Origin: JAIMBK01 sp040755215
GTDB taxonomy: Bacteria; Bacillota; Desulfotomaculia; Desulfotomaculales; Nap2-2B
Assembly: GCA_040755215.1 (NCBI GenBank)
Contig: JBFMBG010000094.1
Coordinates: 1-11,136 of the forward strand
DNA: 11,136 nucleotides
Direction of reading: 5' to 3'
Shown: positions 1 through 7,265 of the stretch, piece after piece
How the letters are laid out: each line of letters opens with the position of its first letter
Position numbering within the stretch: position 1 is the first letter of the stretch
Position numbers and translations under genes: made by a program
Notes under the pieces: model-generated
What the model saw: the letters and a program-made list of their open reading frames with translations, nothing else
The model's database searches: none
Told to the model about the DNA's origin: nothing

Positions 1-1
1 C

Positions 2-1006
2 CCGATCGGGCACATCATCACCGGACGGTTCTGGCACGACCTGGGCCCGGACGATATTGACTGGACCTTAACGGATACCGGCTGGGCGAAAGCGGCCTGG
101 GGAAGCTTCTTTAACGCCTGGAACCAGGGGGCGGTGATTTTTGTCCACCACACCCCGAAATTCAACGCCCAGAAAACCCTGGAAATACTGGCCGGCTACC
201 CGATTACGGTTCTCTGCGCACCGCCTACAGCGTTCCGGATGTTAATCTTAGAAGATTTGTCCAAATATAAATTTCCTGCTTTAAGGCACTGCGTCTCTGC
301 CGGCGAGCCGCTCAACCCGGAGGTGATTGACGTTTGGCAAAAGGCTTACGGATTAACGATCCGGGAAGGTTACGGGCAGACGGAAAGCGTGTGCCTGGTG
401 GGTACCTTTCCACCCATGACCGTAAAACCGGGCGCCATGGGCAAGCCGTCGCCGGGGTTTTACGTCAGTGTGGTCGACGAAAACGGCGAAGAACTGCCAC
501 CTGGAAAGGAAGGGGATATTGCGGTCCGGGTCAAGCCCGAACGCCCGGTGGGCCTGTTTAAGGAATACTGGAAAGATCCGGAGCGGACGGCTTCCTGTTA
601 CCGGGGCGACTGGTACATCACCGGCGACCGGGCCTACAAGGATGAAGACGGCTACCTGTGGTTCGTGGGCCGGGCTGACGACGTAATTTTGGAAGCCGGT
701 TACCGGATCGGGCCCTTTGAAGTGGAAAGCGCCCTCATCGAACATCCGGCGGTGGCCGAATCGGCCGTGGTTTCCAGCCCCGATGAGATCAGGGGAGAGG
801 TGGTCAAGGCGTTCGTTATTCTTGCTCCGGGTTACGAGCCGAGTGAACAGTTGGTTAAGGAACTTCAGGAGCACGTAAAAAAGGTGACTGCTCCGTATAA
901 ATATCCGAAGAAAATCGAGTTCGTCGACTCCCTGCCCAAAACCATCAGCGGGAAGATCCGCCGGGTCGAGCTGCGCGAGCGGGAGTGGGCCGCGAAGCGG
1001 AAATAA
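2..1006 (+). CDS. Medium-chain acyl-CoA synthetase (AMP-forming), 3' part
   Basis: This is the C-terminal 334 residues of an ANL-superfamily ligase that activates a carboxylic acid to acyl-AMP and then acyl-CoA in the cytoplasm. The reading frame is open from base 2, so the gene starts before the window; family members are about 550 residues, so some 215 are missing. Visible motifs, in fragment numbering, are GYGQTE (123-128, the adenylate-binding A5 motif), TGD with its ribose-binding Asp (207-209), the hinge segment GRADDVI (223-229) and KTISGKIRR near 313-321 with the C-domain Lys318 that catalyses adenylation. The opening stretch around TDTGWAKAAWGS resembles acetyl-CoA and medium-chain (ACSM-type) synthetases more than long-chain FadD. 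The acyl substrate cannot be read from sequence; fatty, branched-chain and aromatic acids are all possible. It converges on coaE and ends at a strong terminator. A CoA-consuming enzyme beside a CoA-synthesis gene is suggestive, but the two are transcribed towards each other. Confidence 0.9.
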   Translation, partial: PIGHIITGRFWHDLGPDDIDWTLTDTGWAKAAWGSFFNAWNQGAVIFVHHTPKFNAQKTLEILAGYPITVLCAPPTAFRMLILEDLSKYKFPALRHCVSAGEPLNPEVIDVWQKAYGLTIREGYGQTESVCLVGTFPPMTVKPGAMGKPSPGFYVSVVDENGEELPPGKEGDIAVRVKPERPVGLFKEYWKDPERTASCYRGDWYITGDRAYKDEDGYLWFVGRADDVILEAGYRIGPFEVESALIEHPAVAESAVVSSPDEIRGEVVKAFVILAPGYEPSEQLVKELQEHVKKVTAPYKYPKKIEFVDSLPKTISGKIRRVELREREWAAKRK

Positions 1007-1033
1007 AAAACTCCCGGTACAGGTTTTTTCAGG

Positions 1034-1079
1034 AAAGAAAAAGGCAGGAAGGCAAACAACTTACCTGCCTTTTTCTTTT
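1034..1079. terminator. Bidirectional rho-independent terminator between the acyl-CoA synthetase gene and coaE
   Basis: Bases 1034-1048 and 1064-1078 are perfect 15-bp inverted repeats around a 15-base loop. The GC core is GGCAGG/CCTGCC. On the + strand the right arm runs into T-rich sequence (TTTTTCTTTT), and on the - strand the mirror-image A-run serves the same purpose, so the hairpin can end both converging transcripts. A second small palindrome with arms GCCGGAA/TTCCGGC (1090-1105) lies between it and the end of coaE. Confidence 0.88.
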
Positions 1080-1137
1080 AAAGCTTTTCGCCGGAACTTT
1101 CCGGCCGTAATCTTCAGCCGGCTCAATCAGCGATCAG

Positions 1138-1752
1138 TCAATTTGCCGCCGGAACTTGTTGAAGGTTGCGCAGTTTTAGGTAGATTTCGGCGACCTGCTT
1201 TCTCGTATCTTCCAGCGGGCCGTCGTTGTAAATGATGAAATCCGCGTATTTAAGCTTTTCCTCTAGTGGAGCCTGGGCATCGATCCTTGCCCTGGCTTCT
1301 TCTTCGTTAAAGCCCCGCTCGATCATCCTCTCCAGTTGCGTTTGGGAACTGGCGTAAACCACGATAATCTTTTCCACCAGTTTTTGGGCGCCGGCCTCGG
1401 TTAATAAGGGGATATCCTTGATGATCAAAGCCCGGGGGTTTTTGCTCAAGATTTCGTCGGTTATTTTTTGATCTTCCCGGAAAACTTCCGGATGGACGAT
1501 TTCATTGAGCTTACGCAACTTTTTCGGATCGTGAAAGACCAGTTCGCCCAGTTTTTGCCTGTTCAGCGTTAAATCCTCATTGAGAATATCGTTTCCAAAG
1601 TATTCCACAATTTTCTGCCAGGCCCTTTTCCCTGGTTTGACAACTTCCCGGGCCAGTTCATCAAAGTCGATCAGATAGGCGCCCAAATCTTTAAACATTT
1701 GGGAAACGGTGCTTTTTCCGGCAGCGATGCCGCCGGTCAGGCCAACGATCAA
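1138..1752 (-). CDS. coaE: Dephospho-CoA kinase
   Basis: The 204-residue product phosphorylates the ribose 3'-OH of dephospho-CoA with ATP, the last step of coenzyme A synthesis. The N-terminus MIVGLTGGIAAGKST is the family P-loop (Lys13). It is followed by the acidic DFDELARE segment (29-36), the LNEIVHPEV motif, DIPLLTEAG (CoA-binding side), and the C-terminal APLEEKLKYADFIIYNDG signature. Length matches the usual 195-210. The start is TTG at 1752, which places the P-loop at the usual distance from the N-terminus, and AAGGAAG lies 9 bases upstream; no ATG competes. It is the last minus-strand gene of the window before the terminator. A 204-bp gap holding repeat copy A separates it from the HTH gene, so it may have its own promoter, but I see no convincing one. 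The C-terminal tail QQVPAAN is not conserved family sequence. Confidence 0.95.
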   Translation of the reverse strand: MIVGLTGGIAAGKSTVSQMFKDLGAYLIDFDELAREVVKPGKRAWQKIVEYFGNDILNEDLTLNRQKLGELVFHDPKKLRKLNEIVHPEVFREDQKITDEILSKNPRALIIKDIPLLTEAGAQKLVEKIIVVYASSQTQLERMIERGFNEEEARARIDAQAPLEEKLKYADFIIYNDGPLEDTRKQVAEIYLKLRNLQQVPAAN

Positions 1753-1860
1753 TGCGGAACACTTCCTTTACGAGTTAAGTTTATTCTATAGAAATTTTCT
1801 TTTTTCTGCCTTCCAGATATGGAATAAAAAGGAGCTACTCTCCATGAAGCGGAATAAATA

Positions 1861-1935
1861 AAGGTACTAAGGCAAAAGACAAAGAGGCACAAAGAAAAAT
1901 GTACCGGGAATATTAACTTTGTGCTTTTGTGCCTG
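1861..1935. repeat. Dispersed octamer repeat, copy A
   Basis: This lies between coaE and the HTH gene. A degenerate run of AGGCACAA-like octamers (1869-1894) faces an inverted run (1917-1934). GCACAAAG at 1887-1894 pairs perfectly with CTTTGTGC at 1917-1924 over a 22-base loop. The outer part of the right arm continues into a 26-base segment that reappears inverted on the far side of the HTH gene. The rest of the 1753-1956 gap shows only A/T-rich sequence and a weak inverted repeat (TTCCA/TGGAA, 1811-1824). Confidence 0.75.
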
Positions 1936-1951
1936 GAAAAGTTTGTCCCTG
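1926..1951 (+). repeat. Left inverted repeat flanking the HTH gene
   Basis: The reverse complement of this 26-base segment matches 2280-2305 at 24 of 26 positions; the mismatches are at the fifth and eleventh positions. It ends five bases before the HTH stop codon. Its outer half belongs to the AGGCACAA octamer family, while the inner part (GGAAAAGTTTGTCC) extends beyond the octamers. This shows the two flanks are related specifically and not only through the general repeat. Confidence 0.75.
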
Positions 1952-1956
1952 ATCGC

Positions 1957-2187
1957 TCAGTCTTCTTCGCAGGCCAGCAACTGGGCGGGATCGGCCTTTT
2001 CGTAATAATGGCGCGAAAATTCCTCGAAGGTCAGGCCCAGCGCATTGGCCCACTTTTGGGCCACGCAGAGACGGGGCGTTTGCCTGCCCTGCTCGATAGC
2101 CAGCAGTTCCGCCACGGTCAGGCCGGTCGAAACGGCCATTTGGGCCGCCGTCAGGCCCTTGCTTTTGCGGACTTCGGCAAGGCTCAC
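1957..2187 (-). CDS. Small Xre-family helix-turn-helix protein
   Basis: The 76-residue protein is almost entirely one Cro/C1-type HTH fold. Helix 1 is AEVRKSKGL, the helix-turn-helix runs over TAAQMAVSTGLTVAELLAIEQG (about 13-34), then PRLCVAQKWANALGLTFEEF, with a short acidic tail. GTG at 2187 is chosen because AGGAGGG sits 7 bases upstream; an ATG at 2194 is in another frame. No effector domain is present, so it is probably a small DNA-binding regulator or antitoxin-like protein. There is no toxin-sized partner beside it, so a toxin-antitoxin role is not supported. The gene stands alone between two inverted copies of a dispersed repeat, with a possible promoter of its own, which suggests an independent insertion between the permease gene and coaE. 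Its target is unknown. Confidence 0.82.
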   Translation of the reverse strand: MSLAEVRKSKGLTAAQMAVSTGLTVAELLAIEQGRQTPRLCVAQKWANALGLTFEEFSRHYYEKADPAQLLACEED

Positions 2188-2225
2188 CGTTCATCCCTCC
2201 TGGAATTTTGTTTACTGAATAAATA

Positions 2226-2253
2226 ATCATATTCCGGAAAGTTAGTCAAGCAA
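2226..2253 (-). promoter_or_regulatory. Candidate promoter of the HTH gene
   Basis: Read on the minus strand, TTGCTT (2253-2248) and TATGAT (2231-2226) are separated by 16 bases. The -10 box matches five of six consensus bases and the -35 only three. An overlapping TTGACT (2249-2244) is a better -35 but too close to this -10. The predicted start lies about 30 bases before the GTG. Confidence 0.38.
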
Positions 2254-2279
2254 GTTTTTTGGAGGGGGAGGTTTCCAAT

Positions 2280-2305
2280 CAGGCACAAAGTTTTCCAGGC
2301 ACAAA
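2280..2305 (-). repeat. Right inverted repeat flanking the HTH gene
   Basis: This is the partner of 1926-1951 in inverted orientation, 24/26 identical. It contains two AGGCACAA octamers joined by TTTTCC. Together the pair encloses a 380-bp unit whose only gene is the HTH gene and its promoter region. Confidence 0.75.
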
Positions 2306-2352
2306 GGAAAATATTCGGATCTAAAGGGGTAAAGGCACAGAGGCACAAAGAA
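2280..2352. repeat. Dispersed octamer repeat, copy B
   Basis: The element AGGCACAAAG occurs exactly at 2281-2290, 2297-2306 and 2341-2350, with AGGCACAG at 2333-2340. All four are in the same direction and there is no clear inverted arm, so this copy is a direct array and not a hairpin. The first and second units are 16 bases apart, two octamer lengths. It lies just past the stop codon of the permease gene. Its first 26 bases are the right inverted repeat around the HTH gene. Confidence 0.75.
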
Positions 2353-2368
2353 ATAAAGTCAGTATTTT

Positions 2369-3847
2369 TTACTCGCGGCCTTCGTCTCCCCGGCCCCGGT
2401 TTGCCCTCCTCTCAACTGGTTTACGGGCCGGTTCAGGGAGGGGGCGGGCAGGGTAATCCGGGCTTTTTTCCCTCAGCCGGCTGTGCCGGTAGCCATAAAC
2501 AAAGTAGATTGCCAGACCCAGGACGATCCAGACTGCGAAGCGCAGCCAGGTGAGGGCGGGTAAATTGGCGGCCAGGTAGAGGGCGGCGCCGAAGGAAGCC
2601 AGGGGCAGCCAGGGGGAGGCCGGGACTTTGAAGGGGCGCGGCAGGTCCGGGCGGGTGCGCCGCAGGATCAAAACCCCCAGGGAAACGGCCATAAAGGCAG
2701 TCAAAGTGCCGATGTTGGCCAGTTCGGCTACTATATTGATGGGCAGGAGAGCGCCGATCACCGCTACGACAGCTCCGATAAAGAGGCTATCGACGACCGG
2801 TGTGCGCAGGTGCGGATGCACCCAGGAAAAGATGGGCGGAAGCAGCCCGTCCCGGGACATGGCGAAAAAGATCCGGCTTTGTCCGTACATGGTGACTAAC
2901 ATCACCGAAGTAAGACCGGCCAGGGCGCCCACCGCGGTCAGCGCCGAACCCCAGCGCAGGCCGGCTGATAAGAGAGCAAAGGCCATGGGGGAAGCATTGT
3001 CGAGGAGAGGATATCTGACCATCCCGGTAAGCACGACGGCAACGCTGATGTAAAGCAGAGTGGCCAGAGAAAGGGAAACAATGATCCCTAGCGGGAGGTC
3101 GCGGCGGGGGTTTTTAACTTCCTCGGCGGCAGTGGAAACGGCATCAAAACCGATGAAGGCAAAGAAAATGATGGCCGCGCCGTGAAAAATGCCCGTCACC
3201 CCGAAGGGAAGAAAGGGCTGCCATTTGGCCGGGTTAACGTGCCGGAGCCCGAGAAAAATAAAAAACAAAAGAACGATCACCTTGAGGGCGACGATCAGTT
3301 TGTTGGCCGCCGCGCTGTGCTGGGTGCCGGAAATAATCAGGGCGGTAACCAGCCCGGCGATAAAAAGAGCCGGTAAATTAATTACGCCCCCGGTAAACGG
3401 GGAGGCAGTGTAAGCTGCCGGCAGGTTAAGACCGGCCGACTGCAGCAGGCTGACCAAGTACCCGCTCCAGCCGATGGAAACCGCTCCCGCCGCCACCACG
3501 TACTCCAGCACCAGGTTCCAGCCCACCAGCCAGGCGATTAATTCCCCCAGGGTGGCGTAGGCGAAAGTGTAGGCGCTGCCTGCCACCGGAATGGCCGCGG
3601 CCATTTCCGCGTAAACCAGGGCCGCCAGGCCGCTGGCCAGGCCCGCCACAACAAAGGACAGAATCACTCCCGGCCCGGCGTAACGGGCGGCGGCCACCCC
3701 GGTGAGCACGAAAACGCCCATGCCGATAATGGCGCCCAGGCCCAGCGCCGTTAAGTCGAAAAGGCCGAGAATTTTTTTTAACCGGTGGGGTCCTTCTTCT
3801 TTTTCCGCCACCAGTTGTTCAATCGTCTTGACGCGCCAGGAAGACAT
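2369..3847 (-). CDS. APC-superfamily amino-acid permease (cationic amino acid transporter type)
   Basis: The 492-residue integral membrane protein should import amino acids with a cation or by exchange. Its N-terminus SSWRVKTIEQLVAEKEE and the first membrane segment GLGAIIGMGVFVLTG (38-50 lies in TM1) are typical of the CAT/YfnA group, as are FFAFIGFDAVSTAAEEVKNP in TM6 (about 229-248) and RPFKVPASPWLP near 434. About twelve to fourteen hydrophobic segments can be counted, followed by a charged cytoplasmic tail of some 35 residues rich in Arg, Pro and Glu. ATG at 3847 is preferred because GGAGG lies 5 bases upstream and the protein then begins like its relatives. A GTG at 3883 in frame would add 12 residues but has no ribosome binding site. 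Substrate (basic or branched-chain amino acids) is not decidable. It follows topB by 63 bases with no terminator between, so it probably shares its transcript. Confidence 0.9.
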   Translation of the reverse strand: MSSWRVKTIEQLVAEKEEGPHRLKKILGLFDLTALGLGAIIGMGVFVLTGVAAARYAGPGVILSFVVAGLASGLAALVYAEMAAAIPVAGSAYTFAYATLGELIAWLVGWNLVLEYVVAAGAVSIGWSGYLVSLLQSAGLNLPAAYTASPFTGGVINLPALFIAGLVTALIISGTQHSAAANKLIVALKVIVLLFFIFLGLRHVNPAKWQPFLPFGVTGIFHGAAIIFFAFIGFDAVSTAAEEVKNPRRDLPLGIIVSLSLATLLYISVAVVLTGMVRYPLLDNASPMAFALLSAGLRWGSALTAVGALAGLTSVMLVTMYGQSRIFFAMSRDGLLPPIFSWVHPHLRTPVVDSLFIGAVVAVIGALLPINIVAELANIGTLTAFMAVSLGVLILRRTRPDLPRPFKVPASPWLPLASFGAALYLAANLPALTWLRFAVWIVLGLAIYFVYGYRHSRLREKSPDYPARPLPEPARKPVERRANRGRGDEGRE

Positions 3848-3910
3848 AACCGCCTCCGCGGTGGGGGGAATTTGCGTTGCCACTTTTAATATGCTACCCG
3901 GCGCAGCTTT

Positions 3911-6013
3911 TTAATCATTTTTATTTTCCGGATGGAAGCTGAAAATGACCTTCCCCTCTTCGTTCAGGGCCAGGGCGGCGTTAAAGGTTTTGCCGGCCCG
4001 CGAGCGAAAGCCCTTGATCACTCCCGTGCGGCCTTTTTTGAGCAGGTTTTTGGCCTGGGCGGGGCTGATCTTTTTCCCGGCGATTTCCTTCCAGATGACA
4101 AACCTGCAGCCTTCTTTCCAGCCCGTACAGCCGTAGCCTCTGGGGAATTCCCGGACGTCCTTCGCGCACAATGGACATTGACCCAAAATTTCCTGCTCCG
4201 GGGGTTCGTTGCTCCCGGCGCCGGCCGCCGCCTGAGTTTTGACCAGCTGAACGATATTTCCGGTAAATTCTTTGATTGCCCCCAGCCATTGCTCCGGCTT
4301 TTGCTCCCCGGCTTCGATTTCCAAAAGGCCCTGCTCCCAGCGGGCGGTCAGCTCCGGGGACTTGACCTCTTCGGGAACCAGGTCGATCAAGGCTTCCCCC
4401 TTGGCGGTGGGGAAAAGCGTCTTTTTCTGGCGCTTTACGTAGCCGACCTGAATTAAGCGTTCAATGATTGCCGCCCGGGTGGCGGGGGTGCCGATTCCGC
4501 CGGCGGCTTTCAGGATATCCTGCATCTCCTTATCTTCAACAAACTTCCCCGCCTTTTCCATGGCGGCCAGCAGGGTTGCTTCGGTATAGCGGGGCGGGGG
4601 TTTGGTTTGCTTCTCCAGGGCATCGACTTCTTCTAAAAAGACCCGCTCTTCCTCGGTTAGAGGCGGCAGGATTTGTTCTTCCTCATCTTTTTTATCGCCG
4701 GTGGGGTAAACTTTTTTCCAGCCTTTTTCCAGTTCCACTTTTCCCCGGGAAAGAAAGGTTTCCCGGCCGGCGGCGGTAATCACCCGGGTGACGTTATATC
4801 TGGCGTCGGGGTAAAAAATGGCCAGCAGGCGCCGGGCGACCAGGTCGTAAACGATTTTCTCCGGCCGGCTTAAATTAACCGGTTGGGGTTTTGTTTCGGT
4901 AATGATAATGGCGTGGTGATCGGTTACCCGGGCGTCGTCCACGTAGCGCCTGGACAAAGGGGGCAGGTGCCCGGGTATCAACGGCTGGTATTCGGCGGCC
5001 GCGGTCAGCGCCGCCATCCTTTTGGGGATGGTTTTCGCCAGGAGAGCGGACAGGTGGCGGCTTTCCGTGCGCGGGTAAGTGATTAACTTGTGCTTTTCGT
5101 AAAGGGCCTGGGCCGCCCGCAGGGTTTGTTCGGCGGTGAGCCCGTGCTTTTGGTTGGCCTCTTTTTGCAGATCGTTTAAATTAAACAACAGCGGCGGCGG
5201 CTCTTTGACTTCCTTTTCTTCCACCGCGGAAACGATGGATTCCCGGTTATTCCGGCAGGCCGCGACCATTTCCCGGGCCGCCTCCGCGCTTAGAAACCGG
5301 TCCGTTTTATCCGCAAACCACTTGCCCCGGTAAGTTTCCCCGGTGCTCTTCCGGAAGGTCGCCCAGACCTCCCAGTATTTGGCCGCCTGAAAGTTCCGGA
5401 TTTCCCTTTCCCTGGCCACAATCAGGGCCAGGGTGGGGGTCTGCACCCGGCCCACGCTTAACAACTCTTTATGCCGGCAGGTGAAGGCGCGCGTAGCGTT
5501 GATGCCTACCAGCCAGTCGGCCTGGGCGCGCGCCGCGGCGGCTACCGCCAGGTTGTCCAGCTCGCGGTTTTCCCGCAAATTTTCGAAGGCCAGCCGGATG
5601 GCCGCCGGCGTCGTTTCCCTCAGCCACAGGCGTTTGACTTCCTTGGCGCAGCCGGCCTGGGCGTAAATCCGGCGGAAGATATTTTCCCCCTCGCGGCCGG
5701 CGTCGCAGGCGTTGATGATCAGGCCCACCTGCGGGGAAAGGAGCAACTCTTTCAGAACCTGGAACTGCCGGGCGGTTTCCGGGATCACCTTGAGTAAAAA
5801 TTCCCCGGGAATAAAGGGCAGGGTATTCAGCGACCACTTTTTCAGGGCGGGGTTGTAGTCCTCCGGTTCAGCCAGTTCAACCAGGTGGCCGATGGCCCAG
5901 GAGACAATAAACTGCTCGTTTTCCAGGTATCCTTCCCTTGTTTTAAACCGGCCCAGGACTTTGGCGATGTCGCGGCCGACCGAGGGTTTTTCCGTGATAA
6001 TTAACGTTTTCAT
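3911..6013 (-). CDS. topB: DNA topoisomerase III (type IA)
   Basis: The 700-residue type IA topoisomerase cuts one DNA strand through a 5'-phosphotyrosine and passes another strand, decatenating replication or recombination intermediates. The Toprim domain starts at KTLIITEKPSVGRDIAKVLG and includes the metal-binding NACDAGREGENIF (101-113). VGRVQTPTLALI (187-198) and ITYPRTESRHLS (311-322) follow, with Tyr313 in the catalytic position. The C-terminus has a four-Cys zinc-ribbon-like cluster (CPLC, then GYGC and GC) and a Toprim-associated C-terminal repeat rich in Lys (KNLLKKGRTGVIKGF). Length fits Gram-positive TopB (about 700-730). ATG at 6013 is four bases after the dut stop, with no ribosome binding site of its own, so translation is probably coupled to dut. 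TopB homologues also occur on conjugative elements, but nothing here indicates a mobile context for this gene. Confidence 0.95.
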   Translation of the reverse strand: MKTLIITEKPSVGRDIAKVLGRFKTREGYLENEQFIVSWAIGHLVELAEPEDYNPALKKWSLNTLPFIPGEFLLKVIPETARQFQVLKELLLSPQVGLIINACDAGREGENIFRRIYAQAGCAKEVKRLWLRETTPAAIRLAFENLRENRELDNLAVAAAARAQADWLVGINATRAFTCRHKELLSVGRVQTPTLALIVAREREIRNFQAAKYWEVWATFRKSTGETYRGKWFADKTDRFLSAEAAREMVAACRNNRESIVSAVEEKEVKEPPPLLFNLNDLQKEANQKHGLTAEQTLRAAQALYEKHKLITYPRTESRHLSALLAKTIPKRMAALTAAAEYQPLIPGHLPPLSRRYVDDARVTDHHAIIITETKPQPVNLSRPEKIVYDLVARRLLAIFYPDARYNVTRVITAAGRETFLSRGKVELEKGWKKVYPTGDKKDEEEQILPPLTEEERVFLEEVDALEKQTKPPPRYTEATLLAAMEKAGKFVEDKEMQDILKAAGGIGTPATRAAIIERLIQVGYVKRQKKTLFPTAKGEALIDLVPEEVKSPELTARWEQGLLEIEAGEQKPEQWLGAIKEFTGNIVQLVKTQAAAGAGSNEPPEQEILGQCPLCAKDVREFPRGYGCTGWKEGCRFVIWKEIAGKKISPAQAKNLLKKGRTGVIKGFRSRAGKTFNAALALNEEGKVIFSFHPENKND

Positions 6014-6017
6014 GGCT

Positions 6018-6458
6018 TTATGTTCTGTCCGTACTGCCGAAGCCTCCGTGTCCCTTGGCGCGCAGTTCGCCGGTTTCGATGAAAACCGCCTCGTACACCG
6101 GCTTGACGCAAACCTGGGCGATGGCTTTGTCTTTGCTGATTTTCTTGGGTTCGTTCCCGAAATTAAAAAGTTTTACTTTGATTTCGTCTGTGTAGTCGCT
6201 GTCCAGGGTTCCCCAGTAGGCGACCACGTCGTGTTTAAAGGCGTAGCCGCTGCGCGGCCTGATTTGCAGCTCGTAACCCCTGGGCAGTTCCACGGCCAGG
6301 CCGGTGCCTAAAATGACGCTGCCGCGGGGTGCGATGACGGTTTCCTCCAGGGGGTACACGTCGTAGCAGGCGCTTTCCGCGGTTGCTTTCACGGGGATTT
6401 TCGCGTCCGGGCGGAGTTTTTTTATTTTTACGGCAATCTCGGGCGGGTTGACGGCCAA
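6018..6458 (-). CDS. dut: dUTP diphosphatase (trimeric dUTPase)
   Basis: The 146-residue enzyme hydrolyses dUTP to dUMP and pyrophosphate, keeping uracil out of DNA and feeding dUMP to ThyX. All five motifs of trimeric dUTPases can be seen: YDVYP (32-36), RPRSG (67-71), GTLDSDYTDEI (83-93, with the catalytic Asp and the uracil-stacking Tyr89), KDKAIAQ (109-115) and the P-loop-like GHGGFGSTDR (136-145). The last motif normally orders over the nucleotide, and here it ends only two residues before the C-terminus. The start is TTG at 6458: AAAGGAG is 10 bases upstream, and the resulting length matches the family. A longer in-frame opening runs back into thyX but is noncoding overlap. thyX ends 32 bases upstream and topB starts 4 bases downstream, so the three are clearly co-transcribed. 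Confidence 0.94.
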   Translation of the reverse strand: MAVNPPEIAVKIKKLRPDAKIPVKATAESACYDVYPLEETVIAPRGSVILGTGLAVELPRGYELQIRPRSGYAFKHDVVAYWGTLDSDYTDEIKVKLFNFGNEPKKISKDKAIAQVCVKPVYEAVFIETGELRAKGHGGFGSTDRT

Positions 6459-6490
6459 AATAGTTCTTCTCCTTTCTTTTCTGCCTGCTT

Positions 6491-7168
6491 CTACCAATTT
6501 CCGTTCCGTTCCTGCTGGTACGTTACGGAAGCGTAGGCGGCGGCGGGGAAGCCGGTGTCGTATTCGATGTCGTCGAAAACGACGGGGATCCTTTTCCTGA
6601 ATTCCAGCAGGGTGGGGATGGCGATCTGCCTGATCTGGGGGTGGGCCCTTTGGTTTGCCCGGAGCTTGAAGAAGTGCCGCCATTCGCGGAGGTTGTACGT
6701 GACCACGATTTCGCTTTTTAAATCGGCGGGCAGCACTCCCCTGGCCTGTTCCGGCCTGGCTCCCCGCGCCAGGAGCGCCAGGTAGGCCCGGGCGGCTTCA
6801 ACCGCGGCCTCCTTCCAGATTTCGTAAGCCTCACTTCCTTCCGGAAAATAATAAGGCCGGATAAAAACCATTTTATTTTGATAATTGCAGTACCGGGTGC
6901 TTTCCTGGGAGTAGCTGGCGATCCGGTGCCGGACGATCTCGTGGGTGATGCCCCGGTTGGTAATGTAGATGACGGTGATTTTTTCGTGCTCAATGACGCT
7001 CTCGTGCCCCCGGTCAATTAAATTCCGGACGAACCGGGAGGCGGAGTTCTCGTTCATCAATCTTTCCGATTTGTAACAAATCCTCCCGTAGCGTTCAATC
7101 CTTTTTAAAATACCTTCGTTTATTTCGTCCTGAATGATTACCTGCGGATCGATAATGGCAATTTCCAC
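6491..7168 (-). CDS. thyX: Flavin-dependent thymidylate synthase
   Basis: The 225-residue FAD enzyme methylates dUMP to dTMP with methylenetetrahydrofolate, using NADPH and leaving tetrahydrofolate unlike ThyA. The diagnostic RHRx7S motif is present as RHRIASYSQESTR (80-92). Before it lies GHESVIEH (54-61), which belongs to the FAD/dUMP site, and towards the C-terminus LRANQRAHPQIRQIA, the conserved Arg-rich dUMP-binding region. GTG at 7168 is chosen because GGGGAGG lies 7 bases upstream and the protein then starts VEIAIIDPQV like relatives; an in-frame ATG at 7240 would run through the promoter. It is the first gene of the thyX-dut-topB-permease run and is preceded by a good promoter. The presence of ThyX suggests the organism may lack ThyA, but this window cannot show that. 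Confidence 0.95.
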   Translation of the reverse strand: MEIAIIDPQVIIQDEINEGILKRIERYGRICYKSERLMNENSASRFVRNLIDRGHESVIEHEKITVIYITNRGITHEIVRHRIASYSQESTRYCNYQNKMVFIRPYYFPEGSEAYEIWKEAAVEAARAYLALLARGARPEQARGVLPADLKSEIVVTYNLREWRHFFKLRANQRAHPQIRQIAIPTLLEFRKRIPVVFDDIEYDTGFPAAAYASVTYQQERNGNW

Positions 7169-7210
7169 CCGGACACCTCCCCAATTTTTCCCCTGCGTAC
7201 TGTTGTTAAC

Positions 7211-7240
7211 ATTATATTGGACAAGGGGGTGGTTGGACAA
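7211..7240 (-). promoter_or_regulatory. Promoter of the thyX-dut-topB operon with paired direct repeats
   Basis: On the minus strand a perfect -10 box TATAAT (7216-7211) follows TTGTCC (7240-7235; four of six -35 bases) at 18 bases. The -35 lies inside CTTGTCCAA (7241-7233), which is repeated exactly at 7225-7217 between the boxes, 16 bases away. An 8-bp palindrome TGTTAACA (7204-7211) covers the expected start of transcription. The leader to the GTG is roughly 35 bases. Confidence 0.6.
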
Positions 7241-7265
7241 GACTAATTTATGGTATTATGAAAAT

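Noticed and set aside
353..874. A 173-codon open frame on the - strand opposite the acyl-CoA synthetase
   Set aside because: It is antisense to a gene with all C-terminal ANL motifs. No domain and no ribosome binding site could be recognised.
1843..1860. A tiny + strand frame (MKRNK) after GGAG upstream of copy A
   Set aside because: Five codons with chance resemblance to the start of the IS110 transposase. There is no leader-peptide or attenuator structure with a downstream gene.
3848..3883. GTG start for the permease at 3883
   Set aside because: There is no ribosome binding site upstream and the 12 extra residues are not typical of the family. ATG at 3847 has GGAGG at 5 bases.
3932..4456. 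A 174-codon open frame on the + strand opposite topB
   Set aside because: It is a shadow of the GC-rich third codon positions of topB. The product has no recognisable motif and topB is clearly the real gene.
6459..6683. An in-frame upstream extension of dut giving 221 residues
   Set aside because: It lies within thyX in another frame and has no dUTPase character. TTG at 6458 with AAAGGAG gives the normal 146 residues.
7233..7259. A + strand promoter (TTGGAC, 15 bases, TATTAT) for the radical SAM gene
   Set aside because: Spacing is too short, the -35 is weak, and about 250 bases of repeats with a possible hairpin lie between it and the ATG.
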